DNA from: JAJZRV01 sp027442615
GTDB lineage: Bacteria > Pseudomonadota > Gammaproteobacteria > Burkholderiales > Ferrovaceae
Length of the DNA: 8,707 nucleotides
NCBI GenBank assembly: GCA_027442615.1
Contig: DAIBBI010000060.1
Coordinates: 1-8,707, forward strand
Reading direction: 5' to 3'
In this document: positions 1 through 6,700 of the stretch, piece by piece
Layout of the letters: the number at the start of each line of letters is the position of its first letter
Position numbering within the stretch: position 1 is the stretch's first letter
Notes under the pieces: model-generated
Databases searched by the model: none
Told to the model about the DNA's origin: nothing
Seen by the model: the letters and a program-made list of their open reading frames with translations, nothing else
Translations under genes and position numbers: made by a program

Positions 1-10
1 GTGGTTTGTC

Positions 11-541
11 ATGATTGACAGGGATGGCTATCGTGCCAATGTCGGCATCATCCTGTGCAACGCCAAGAATGAGGTGTTCTGGGCCAAACGCGTTCGCGAG
101 CATGCCTGGCAGTTTCCGCAAGGCGGCATCAAGCATGGCGAAACGCCCGAACAGGCCATGTACCGTGAGTTGACGGAAGAAACAGGCCTCAAGCCCGAAC
201 ATGTGAAGATACTCGGCAGAACACGCAATTGGCTGCGCTACGATGTGCCGGAGCAATGGTTGCGCCGCGACTGGCGTGGCAACTATCGGGGTCAAAAGCA
301 GATCTGGTATCTGCTGCGCTTGGTGGGGCGTGACTCTGACGTGTCTCTGCGCGCCTCCACGCAACCCGAATTTGACGCCTGGCGCTGGCATGACTACTGG
401 ATTCCCCTGGACAGCGTGATCGAGTTCAAGCGCGAAGTCTATCAGCTGGCATTGAGGGAACTTTCAGTCTTCCTGCGCCCCGATTCCAGCCGATCGCAAT
501 TGCTGAAGGAACCCCATCCTTCCGGGCAACACAGTTCTTGA
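11..541 (+). CDS. rppH: RNA pyrophosphohydrolase RppH (Nudix hydrolase), 176 aa
   Basis: Removes pyrophosphate from the 5' triphosphate end of mRNAs, which exposes them to RNase E decay; the protein is cytoplasmic. A complete Nudix box lies at residues 38-60: G38, E44, R52-E53, E56-E57 and G59 are all present with exact spacing, and E53, E56 and E57 would bind the metal. Outside the box, the N-terminal MIDRDGYRANVGI, the WQFPQGG stretch, TRNWLRYDVP, GQKQIWYLL and PEFDAWRW are hallmarks of RppH rather than of other Nudix families. The length is slightly above the E. coli form because of a poorly conserved tail after about residue 156. The ATG at 11 gives the canonical N terminus; its ribosome binding site is weak. 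The upstream neighbour is outside the window. The last codons overlap the -35 box of the rubrerythrin promoter, and I see no terminator between the genes, so some read-through is possible. Confidence 0.96.
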   Translation: MIDRDGYRANVGIILCNAKNEVFWAKRVREHAWQFPQGGIKHGETPEQAMYRELTEETGLKPEHVKILGRTRNWLRYDVPEQWLRRDWRGNYRGQKQIWYLLRLVGRDSDVSLRASTQPEFDAWRWHDYWIPLDSVIEFKREVYQLALRELSVFLRPDSSRSQLLKEPHPSGQHSS

Positions 542-567
542 CACCAGGCGGGCGCTGTTTGTAGACT
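538..567 (+). promoter_or_regulatory. Candidate sigma-70 promoter of the rubrerythrin operon
   Basis: A perfect -35 box TTGACA (538-543) overlaps the rppH stop codon. After an 18-base spacer comes TAGACT (562-567), which matches 4 of 6 bases of TATAAT. Transcription would start around 574-576, leaving a leader of about 50 bases. A second -10-like hexamer, TAAAAT (588-593), lies further down but has no good -35 partner. The call comes from motif reading only. Confidence 0.5.
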
Positions 568-574
568 CATCCTG

Positions 575-591
575 TTTAGACAAAGTCTAAA
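575..591 (+). promoter_or_regulatory. 17-bp perfect palindrome, putative Fur/PerR-family operator
   Basis: TTTAGACAAAGTCTAAA is a perfect 7-3-7 inverted repeat that begins where transcription from the upstream promoter should start, so a bound protein would block initiation. Its size, AT-rich ends and symmetry resemble boxes of the Fur superfamily (PerR/Irr/Fur), which commonly control rubrerythrin genes. The regulator itself is not in the window. A further TAGAC half-site occurs at 562-566. The palindrome is seen directly; which regulator binds it is inference. Confidence 0.5.
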
Positions 592-624
592 ATATCGCTT
601 GCCACCCAACACGAGGAGCGCATC

Positions 625-1044
625 ATGAAACTAGCTGGAACCCAGACTCACGAAAACCTGAAAGCGGCATTTGCTGGCGAATCCCAGGCCAATCGCCGCT
701 ACCTCTACTTCGCAGCCAAGGCGGATGTCGAAGGCCAGAATGACATCGCTGCTGTGTTCCGTTCCACCGCCGAAGGCGAAACGGGCCATGCGCACGGCCA
801 CCTGGAATACATGGAATCCGTGGGTGACCCCGCAACGGGCCTGCCCATTGGCACCAGCCGCCAGAACCTGAAGGCCGCCATCGAAGGCGAAACCCACGAG
901 TACACCGACATGTACCCCGGAATGGCCAAGACGGCCCGTGCCGAAGGCTTTGATGAAATTGCCGACTGGTTTGAGACCCTGGCCAAGGCCGAACGCTCCC
1001 ACGCCAACCGTTTCAGCCAGGCCCTCGCTGCCCTGGTAGATTAA
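625..1044 (+). CDS. Short rubrerythrin (diiron peroxidase) lacking the rubredoxin domain, 139 aa
   Basis: A ferritin-like four-helix-bundle diiron protein, probably reducing hydrogen peroxide to water in the cytoplasm. The ligand set is complete: E19 (in AGESQANRRY), E52 and H55 (in EGETGHAH), E89 and E92 (in EGETHEY), and E123 and H126 (in AERSH), giving the two ExxH half-motifs and the extra glutamates typical of rubrerythrin. Classical rubrerythrins (about 190 aa) end in a rubredoxin domain with two CxxC motifs; here the protein stops at ALVD and has no cysteine, so electrons must come from a separate partner. The start is well supported by GAGGAG at 613-618, six bases before the ATG. It is the first gene of a unit with the Fe-S oxidoreductase and DUF3501 genes, and a palindromic operator lies just upstream. 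The family call is firm; the exact substrate is inferred. Confidence 0.95.
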   Translation: MKLAGTQTHENLKAAFAGESQANRRYLYFAAKADVEGQNDIAAVFRSTAEGETGHAHGHLEYMESVGDPATGLPIGTSRQNLKAAIEGETHEYTDMYPGMAKTARAEGFDEIADWFETLAKAERSHANRFSQALAALVD

Positions 1045-1056
1045 GCTCGCAGGAAT

Positions 1057-1085
1057 CCCTCTGGTCCGGTTTCTGGTCCAGAGGG
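1057..1085 (+). other. Intercistronic stem-loop between rubrerythrin and Fe-S protein genes
   Basis: CCCTCTGG (1057-1064) pairs perfectly with CCAGAGGG (1078-1085). Past a T-T mismatch the stem can be extended by two C-G pairs and a wobble pair. It is followed by GCATTTG, not a real U-tract, so it is a weak terminator at best. It begins 12 bases after the rubrerythrin stop codon and could attenuate transcription or protect the 3' end of the first message, giving more rubrerythrin than downstream product. Confidence 0.5.
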
Positions 1086-1147
1086 CATTTGAAGTGCAAT
1101 GGCCATTGCGGCGCCAAGCCCGCATTGCCCCAAGGAGATGCCTCGCC

Positions 1148-2473
1148 ATGTCTAGAGAAGGCAATCTGGAAGCCCCGACGCGGCATCCTCTCGACTGGAA
1201 AAACCCCGACTTTTACGACCACGCCAAGACCGAAGCCGAGATGGAGCGGATTTTTGACATCTGTCACGGATGCCGCCGCTGCTTCAACCTGTGCAACGCA
1301 TTCCCCAAGTTGTTCGATGCGGTGGACGAATCCGCCAGTGGCGAACTTCATGGCGTCCCCAAATCCGTTTTGTGGGATGTGGTGGACCAATGCTACCTGT
1401 GCGACATGTGTTACATGACCAAGTGTCCCTACACGCCCCCGCACGCCTTCAATCTGGATTTTCCCCACACCATGCTGCGCGCCAAGGCCGTGCAGTTCAG
1501 GGAAGGAAAGCCCAATTTTCGCGACAAGCTGCTCACCAGCACGGATGCGCTGGGCAAGCTGGCCTCGATTCCGGTGGTGGTGCAGATGGTCAATGCCGTC
1601 AACCAGAACGGCGTGACACGCGCCGTGATGGACAAGACGCTTGGCATCCATCGCGACCGCATTCTGCCCACTTACACATCGGCAACCTTCCGCAAAAATG
1701 CCGGGCCGCGCGATGATTTTCCCGTGCGCGACGGCCAGCGCACGCCCGGCAAGGTGGTGATCTATTCCACCTGTTACATCAACTACAACGAACCCGGTAT
1801 CGGTCACGATCTCGTCAAGGTGCTCTCGCACAACGAAATTCCCGCGCGACTCCTGGAAAAGGAAGCCTGTTGCGGCATGCCCAAGCTGGAGCTGGGCGAT
1901 CTTGAAAGCGTGGCGGCGCTCAAGGAGAAGAACATTCCGCTGCTGGCCGAAGTGGCGCGCGCAGGCTATGCCATCATGACGCCGATTCCCTCCTGCACGC
2001 TGATGTACAAACAGGAATTGCCCCTGATGTACCCCGGCGATGAGGATGTGGCGGTGGTGGCGGAAGCCATGTTCGATCCCTTCGAATATCTCTCGCTGCG
2101 CCATGCCGATGGCCTGCTCAAAACCGACTTCGTAAAACCGCTGGGACAGGTGTCGTACCATGTGCCCTGCCACCTGAGGGTGCAAAACATCGGCCTCAAA
2201 ACCAAGGAACTGTTGCAGATGGTTCCCGATACCACGGTCAATACCGTGGAGCGGTGCGCCGGCCACGACGGTACTTGGGGGGTCAAGTCCGAACATTTCG
2301 AGATGTCCATGAAAATTGGCCGTCCGGTGTTCAACCGGATGAAGGAGGATGAGCCGGACTACGTCAGCTCGGATTGCCCCATTGCCTCGCGGCATATTCT
2401 GCAGGGCATGAAGGAAGAGCATGACAAGGAACACCCGATTTCGCTGCTGCGTATTGCTTACGGATTGAAATAA
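1148..2473 (+). CDS. Rubrerythrin-associated (Fe-S)/CCG-domain oxidoreductase, GlpC/HdrD type, 441 aa
   Basis: Probably an electron-transfer protein feeding the rubrerythrin encoded upstream. The N-terminal part holds two ferredoxin-type [4Fe-4S] motifs, C39-C42-C45-C49 (CHGCRRCFNLC) and C82-C85-C88-C93 followed by P94. Two cysteine-rich CCG-type domains follow, as in heterodisulfide reductase subunit D and GlpC: the first with C209 and C241-C242-G243 (ACCGMP), the second with C341, C370 and C410. In the second, the CCG triplet is replaced by C-A-G-H. There is no membrane segment and no flavin-binding motif. I chose the ATG at 1148 because AAGGAG (1132-1137) lies 10 bases upstream; an in-frame ATG at 1094 would add 18 basic residues, would run through that site, and looks unlike the family. 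The gene lies about 100 bases after rubrerythrin and 3 bases before DUF3501. The direction of electron flow and the primary donor are not shown by the sequence. Confidence 0.9.
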   Translation: MSREGNLEAPTRHPLDWKNPDFYDHAKTEAEMERIFDICHGCRRCFNLCNAFPKLFDAVDESASGELHGVPKSVLWDVVDQCYLCDMCYMTKCPYTPPHAFNLDFPHTMLRAKAVQFREGKPNFRDKLLTSTDALGKLASIPVVVQMVNAVNQNGVTRAVMDKTLGIHRDRILPTYTSATFRKNAGPRDDFPVRDGQRTPGKVVIYSTCYINYNEPGIGHDLVKVLSHNEIPARLLEKEACCGMPKLELGDLESVAALKEKNIPLLAEVARAGYAIMTPIPSCTLMYKQELPLMYPGDEDVAVVAEAMFDPFEYLSLRHADGLLKTDFVKPLGQVSYHVPCHLRVQNIGLKTKELLQMVPDTTVNTVERCAGHDGTWGVKSEHFEMSMKIGRPVFNRMKEDEPDYVSSDCPIASRHILQGMKEEHDKEHPISLLRIAYGLK

Positions 2474-2476
2474 ACC

Positions 2477-3061
2477 ATGCCGGCCATCACTCGTGAAAGT
2501 TTAATGACCCTCGAGGCTTATGCGCGCGAGCGCACACAGTTTCGCACGGGCGTCATTGCCCATAAACGGGCGCGCACCTTGCATCTGGGGGACCACGTCA
2601 CGCTGCTGTTCGAAGATGAGCTCACCATGCGCTACCAGGTGCAGGAGATGCTGCGCATCGAGCGCATTTTTGAGGAGGCCGGCATCCAGGAAGAGCTTGA
2701 CACCTACAATCCGCTGGTTCCCGATGGCAGCAACTGGAAGGCCACCCTGTTGATCGAGTACGAAGACCTGGTGGAGCGGGCACGCATGCTGGGGCGCTTG
2801 AAGAATGTTGAGGTCAGGATATGGATGCAGGTGGCTGGCCACGCGCGCATATTTCCCATCGCGGATGAGGACCTGGAACGGCAGAACGAAACCAAGACCT
2901 CCACCGTGCACTTTCTGCGCTACGAACTGACCCCGCAAATGATCTCGGATCTGCGCGCGGGTGCCGCACTTGGCGCCGGCGTGGATCACCCCGCGTATCA
3001 GGCCGAACTGGCCGCGGTGCCAGAGGCCCTGCGCCAATCCCTGCTGGCAGATCTGAAGTGA
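2477..3061 (+). CDS. DUF3501 family protein, 194 aa
   Basis: I recognise the family from the N-terminal layout (ITRESLMTLEAYARER, then IAHKRARTLHLGDHVTLLFED) and from its place directly after a GlpC/HdrD-like Fe-S gene and a rubrerythrin, where DUF3501 genes are typically found. Its biochemical function is not established. The protein is soluble, charged and without cysteine, signal peptide or membrane segment, so it is unlikely to carry a cluster itself; a structural, assembly or scaffold role for the partner proteins is possible but is inference. A helical middle (QVQEMLRIERIFEEAGIQEEL) is followed by a part with beta-like patterns (WKATLLIEYEDLVER, VEVRIWMQV) and an Ala-rich C-terminal tail. 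The ATG at 2477 lies 3 bases after the preceding stop, suggesting translational coupling, with no clear ribosome binding site. An in-frame ATG at 2504 is a less likely start because it would remove conserved residues. Confidence 0.88.
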   Translation: MPAITRESLMTLEAYARERTQFRTGVIAHKRARTLHLGDHVTLLFEDELTMRYQVQEMLRIERIFEEAGIQEELDTYNPLVPDGSNWKATLLIEYEDLVERARMLGRLKNVEVRIWMQVAGHARIFPIADEDLERQNETKTSTVHFLRYELTPQMISDLRAGAALGAGVDHPAYQAELAAVPEALRQSLLADLK

Positions 3062-3062
3062 T

Positions 3063-3115
3063 GGGGCATTCAATTGGTGAGGTCTGTCCCCGGTCGATGC
3101 CCCCAATTGAATGCC
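3063..3115. repeat. Inverted repeat with nested alternative pairings, REP-like, after DUF3501
   Basis: GGCATTCAATTGG (3065-3077) is perfectly complementary to CCAATTGAATGCC (3103-3115), leaving a 25-base loop. GGGGCAT (3063-3069) can instead pair with ATGCCCC (3097-3103), so two exclusive folds exist. The loop carries TGAGGTCTGTCCCC (3078-3091), which recurs at 7378-7391. It starts two bases after the DUF3501 stop and has no U-tract, so it is better read as a REP-like element or 3'-end stabiliser than as an intrinsic terminator. Confidence 0.65.
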
Positions 3116-3123
3116 AATTCATC

Positions 3124-3141
3124 AGGGTCTGACCCTATAAT
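3124..3141 (+). promoter_or_regulatory. Small palindrome fused to a perfect -10 box upstream of glmS
   Basis: AGGGTCTGACCCT (3124-3136, a 6-1-6 palindrome) runs directly into TATAAT (3136-3141), which lies 34 bases before the glmS ATG. No acceptable -35 hexamer is found at 16-18 bases; the nearest TTGAAT (3107-3112) is 23 bases away. It is a plausible glmS promoter that depends on an activator or on other contacts, or a chance match. Confidence 0.4.
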
Positions 3142-3175
3142 ACCCACTTGAATTACTTCAATAGGGCAACGCATT

Positions 3176-5002
3176 ATGTGCGGTATTGTGGGCGCCGTGG
3201 CAAGGCGCAACGTGGTTCCCCTCCTGATCGAAGGTTTGAAGCGCCTGGAATACCGGGGCTATGATTCGGCGGGACTCGCAATCGTCAACGATGGGCTGCG
3301 GCGCGTGCGCAGCATCGGGCGCGTGGCTCAACTACAGGCGCAGGCGCATGCCGAGCAAGTGTCCGGCGAACTGGGAATTGCCCATACCCGCTGGGCCACC
3401 CACGGCGCTCCCAGCATCCGCAATGCCCACCCCCACCAAAGCCGCGATGGCATTGCCGTCGTTCACAACGGCATCATTGAAAACTACGAAGCGTTACGCA
3501 GCCAGCTGCAGGAGCAGGGCTATACTTTTGATTCGGAAACCGATACCGAAGTTATCGCCCACTTGCTGCATTCCTGTTACGCGCGCCATCGCGATCTGGG
3601 ACGCGCTACCCGCGAAGCGGTAGGCATGCTGCAAGGGGCCTATGCCATCGCGGTGGTTTGCGCTCACGAACCGCATCGCCTGCTGGCGGCCCGCCTGGGA
3701 AGCCCGCTGCTGATCGGGCTGGGGGACGACGAGTATTTTCTGGCATCCGATGCCGCGGCATTGATTGCGGTGACGCAGAGCATGCTCTACCTGGAAGAGG
3801 GCGATGTGGTGGATATCACCCTGAAGGGTTACACCATCACGGATCTTGCGGGGCAAGCCGTGTCCCGTGCCGCCCACATCAGCCAGCTTTCTGCCGAAAC
3901 CGCCGAACTGGGTCCTTATGCCCATTACATGCAGAAGGAAATTGCCGAACAGCCCCGCGCCATCGCCGATACGGTGGAAAAAGTTCTGACCATGGGATTT
4001 GTGCCGCAACTCTTCGGTGAGGCGGCATCCGCGGTACTGTCCGATCTTGACAGCATTACCATCCTTGCCTGTGGCACCAGCTACCATGCTGCATTGGTGG
4101 CGCGCTACTGGATCGAGCAGATTGCCCGCGTGCCCTGTTGGGCCGAGGTGGCGAGTGAATACCGCTACCGAGACTCGGTACCCAATCCGCGTACGCTCAT
4201 CGTCACCATATCGCAGTCCGGCGAAACTGCCGACACCCAGGCGGCGCTCAAACATGCCCAGGCACAGGGTCATCGGCACTCTCTTGCAATCTGCAACGTG
4301 CCCGAAAGCGCGCTGGTCCGATTGTCCACTTTGTCCTTCCTGACAAGGGCGGGGATGGAAATTGGTGTGGCATCCACCAAGGCATTCACGACGCAACTGG
4401 TGGCCCTTTTTGCGCTGGCGGTAACTCTGGCGCGCATGCGCGGCGTGCTCCCGCATGAATCCGAAGTGGAGTATCTGGATGCGCTACGCCGCCTGCCCAA
4501 CAAAGTGCAGCATGTGCTCAACCTGGAACCGCAACTGATGCTTTGGGCCGAACGGTTTGCACAAAAAGACAACGCGCTTTTTCTGGGTCGCGGGGTTCAT
4601 TACCCTATCGCTTTGGAGGGCTCTCTGAAGCTCAAGGAAATTTCGTATATCCATGCCGAGGCTTATCCGGCGGGCGAACTCAAGCACGGACCGCTCGCCT
4701 TGGTGGACGCCGAAATGCCGGTGGTGGCCGTTGCTCCCAACGACGCCCTTCTGGGAAAGCTCAAATCCAACTTGCAGGAAGTCAAGGCGCGCGGTGGCGA
4801 ACTGTATGTGCTGGCTGACAACGACAGCCATTTCACCTCGGGCGAAGGATTTCACCTCATTCGCATGCCCGACCACGAAGGCATTCTCAGCCCCGTGATG
4901 CACGTGGTCCCGCTACAGCTGCTGGCGTATCACACAGCCTGCCGGCGTGGCACCGATGTGGACAAGCCACGCAATCTCGCCAAGAGCGTCACGGTGGAAT
5001 AG
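3176..5002 (+). CDS. glmS: Glutamine-fructose-6-phosphate aminotransferase (isomerizing) GlmS, 608 aa
   Basis: Makes glucosamine-6-phosphate from fructose-6-phosphate and glutamine, the first committed step to UDP-GlcNAc for peptidoglycan and LPS; cytoplasmic. The class II glutaminase domain occupies about residues 1-220, with the N-terminal nucleophile Cys2 exposed after Met removal (MCGIVGAV), then EYRGYDSAG and HTRWATHG. The first SIS domain follows, with ACGTSYHAAL, SQSGETADT and STKAFTTQL. The second SIS domain has FLGRGVHYPIALEG and the isomerase signature KLKEISYIHAEAYPAGELKH, with catalytic E488. The tail PRNLAKSVTVE keeps the conserved lysine at 603. Length is within one residue of E. 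coli GlmS. A weak AGGG site (3163-3166) precedes the ATG. It is not next to glmU or glmM here. The 5' leader is far too short for a glmS ribozyme. The end faces the MCP gene 11 bases away with no clear terminator. Confidence 0.98.
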   Translation: MCGIVGAVARRNVVPLLIEGLKRLEYRGYDSAGLAIVNDGLRRVRSIGRVAQLQAQAHAEQVSGELGIAHTRWATHGAPSIRNAHPHQSRDGIAVVHNGIIENYEALRSQLQEQGYTFDSETDTEVIAHLLHSCYARHRDLGRATREAVGMLQGAYAIAVVCAHEPHRLLAARLGSPLLIGLGDDEYFLASDAAALIAVTQSMLYLEEGDVVDITLKGYTITDLAGQAVSRAAHISQLSAETAELGPYAHYMQKEIAEQPRAIADTVEKVLTMGFVPQLFGEAASAVLSDLDSITILACGTSYHAALVARYWIEQIARVPCWAEVASEYRYRDSVPNPRTLIVTISQSGETADTQAALKHAQAQGHRHSLAICNVPESALVRLSTLSFLTRAGMEIGVASTKAFTTQLVALFALAVTLARMRGVLPHESEVEYLDALRRLPNKVQHVLNLEPQLMLWAERFAQKDNALFLGRGVHYPIALEGSLKLKEISYIHAEAYPAGELKHGPLALVDAEMPVVAVAPNDALLGKLKSNLQEVKARGGELYVLADNDSHFTSGEGFHLIRMPDHEGILSPVMHVVPLQLLAYHTACRRGTDVDKPRNLAKSVTVE

Positions 5003-5013
5003 CGCGACCATCG

Positions 5014-6627
5014 CTAAATTCTGAACCGCGACACCGCCCCGCGCATGGCTTCAGCCAGGCGCTCCAGATGGAGCACTTCGCTGGCAGTCTGACTTGCGGC
5101 GGCCTCGTTTTCCTCGCTCATTCGGGCCACTTTTTCCACATTGGTTGCAATGTTGTTGCTGGCGCTGCTTTGCTCCACCAGTGAGGACGAAATGTCCGTG
5201 ACCACCTTGATCACCTGTTCTGCACCATCCTTGATCTGGTCGATGGCTTCTCCCGCCTGTTGCGCCAAATCCACGCCGCTATCGACTTGATGCACGGCGG
5301 CGGCCATGCCTGCTACCGCGGTATGGGAGCTGGTCTGCATCGTGCTGATCATGCCGATGATTTTTTCAGTGGACTGGGTTGTGCGGTCTGCCAGTTTCCG
5401 GACTTCATCGGCCACGACCGCAAAACCACGCCCCTGTTCGCCAGCGCGGGCGGCTTCGATGGCTGCGTTGAGGGCAAGCAGGTTGGTCTGGTCGGCAATG
5501 TCCTTGATGACGAGGACAATGGAAGAAATTTCGTCCGATTTGCGCCCCAAATCCTCGATGGTGGCGGAGGTCTGTCGCACGGTATCGGCGATTTTCATCA
5601 TTTCTGTCCTGGCATTGTGAATGATGGTGCGCCCCTGGCTGGACAGCTCGCCGGACTTTCTGGAAAGTTCAAGAGCATCCCCCGCGTTGGTGGAAACGTG
5701 GTTGATGCTGACGGTGACCTGCTCCACCGTGGCGGCCATTGTGGATGCGGCCTCGCTTTGTTGGGACGAACTGGTGGCCACGTGGGTGGAAGAAGCCGAA
5801 AGCGTGAGTGCGGCCTGGGACACCTGGGTGACACCATCCAGGATTTGGCCCAGGGCGCCTTGAAGGGTCTCCATCAGCTTATTGAAGGATTTTGCCGTTT
5901 GACCGACTTCATCGCTTGTACGAATGCTCACCCGCCGGGAGAGGTCTCCCGAACTTTCCACGTCCGAGATGACGTGCTGCAATGAATTCAGGGGGAGGGT
6001 GATGGCGCGCGTGATGAAAAAGGCCAGCAAAGTTCCGCCGCCCATGACAAGCAGGCCAATGAGCAAAGCCATACGACCCACCAGGGCAATGTAGTCATGG
6101 GTTTTTTGGGTTTCGCTTGTAATCCGGGCATTGAGGGTATTGAGGAAATCATTCAGCGTGGATTCTGCTGTATTGGCAGCCTTGCGCATGCCGATGACGA
6201 CGATCATTCGTTCCTGGCCCACCGGAGTTTGGATCATTGTCTGAAACTTGTCGTGGTATTCGGTGGAAATCTTCTGGAGGGCCTGGACCGTATTGATCAG
6301 TTGCGGATCTGCGGTTTTCCCCACCATGGATTTAATGGTGTCCAGTTCGCTAACCAACTGGGACATGTGCTTGTTTGAATCGCCGACAAGGGTCTGATCA
6401 TCGGCATAAAGCAACTCCTTTTCGTTCCGCCGGGCTTCGAGCAGTGCGATCTTGGCAGTGCTGGCATGCATGAAGATGGCCGCCTCGTTTTCGAGAAGGC
6501 TGGTGAACCTGAAGGACGAGGTGGACAAGGCAAATCGGGAGATCGCCATCAATGCGGCGGCCAGAATCAGCATCGTCGCAAACCCGAAGCCGATTTTTTT
6601 GCCTATCGTGAGCTGTTGCTTGAACAT
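5014..6627 (-). CDS. Methyl-accepting chemotaxis protein with helical periplasmic domain, 537 aa
   Basis: Inner-membrane chemoreceptor that controls the CheA kinase through CheW. Order: short cytoplasmic start; TM1 about residues 13-33; periplasmic domain about 34-185, predicted all-helical, with ALLEARRNEKELLYADD as in 4HB/HBM-type ligand domains; TM2 about 186-206 (ALLIGLLVMGGGTLLAFFIT); HAMP about 207-259; and a cytoplasmic signalling coiled coil to the C terminus. The highly conserved kinase-contact tip is at about 370-413 (IADQTNLLALNAAIEAARAG, then GRGFAVVADEVRKLA). It ends AVSRFRI, so there is no CheR/CheB-tethering pentapeptide. I chose the ATG at 6627 because a GTGGGG stretch lies five bases upstream and the protein then begins MFKQQLTIGKKI, usual for such receptors; an in-frame GTG at 6645 would add six residues. 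It lies 73 bases after the Cache-protein gene on the same strand, probably co-transcribed with it. No terminator is visible at its end. Confidence 0.95.
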   Translation of the reverse strand: MFKQQLTIGKKIGFGFATMLILAAALMAISRFALSTSSFRFTSLLENEAAIFMHASTAKIALLEARRNEKELLYADDQTLVGDSNKHMSQLVSELDTIKSMVGKTADPQLINTVQALQKISTEYHDKFQTMIQTPVGQERMIVVIGMRKAANTAESTLNDFLNTLNARITSETQKTHDYIALVGRMALLIGLLVMGGGTLLAFFITRAITLPLNSLQHVISDVESSGDLSRRVSIRTSDEVGQTAKSFNKLMETLQGALGQILDGVTQVSQAALTLSASSTHVATSSSQQSEAASTMAATVEQVTVSINHVSTNAGDALELSRKSGELSSQGRTIIHNARTEMMKIADTVRQTSATIEDLGRKSDEISSIVLVIKDIADQTNLLALNAAIEAARAGEQGRGFAVVADEVRKLADRTTQSTEKIIGMISTMQTSSHTAVAGMAAAVHQVDSGVDLAQQAGEAIDQIKDGAEQVIKVVTDISSSLVEQSSASNNIATNVEKVARMSEENEAAASQTASEVLHLERLAEAMRGAVSRFRI

Positions 6628-6700
6628 GAATGCCCCACTTTGCACTGCCAGGAGGCGGGAGGTAACAGGCCGTTGCCCCCCACAGGCCGGAATGAACCGG

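Noticed and set aside
1013..2434. Long open frame (473 codons) on the - strand opposite the Fe-S gene
   Set aside because: It is antisense to a clearly recognised gene with all its cysteine motifs, its translation is His/Gly-rich with no recognisable domain, and it overlaps the end of the rubrerythrin gene. It is a shadow of the codon bias on the + strand.
3062..3175. glmS ribozyme or riboswitch upstream of glmS
   Set aside because: The space is 114 bases and mostly filled with simple inverted repeats; the glmS ribozyme is known from Gram-positive bacteria and needs a longer, pseudoknotted leader that I do not see here.
3494..4456. 320-codon open frame on the - strand inside glmS
   Set aside because: Fully antisense to glmS, no ribosome binding site or domain recognised; it is a shadow frame.
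5003..5018. Terminator between the convergent glmS and MCP genes
   Set aside because: Only a 4-bp AGCG/CGCT pairing without a U-tract is present around the glmS stop; this is too weak to call.
6661..6690. Repeated ACAGGCCG in the gap between the Cache and MCP genes
   Set aside because: Two 8-base direct repeats in a GC-rich gap without further symmetry; no function can be supported.
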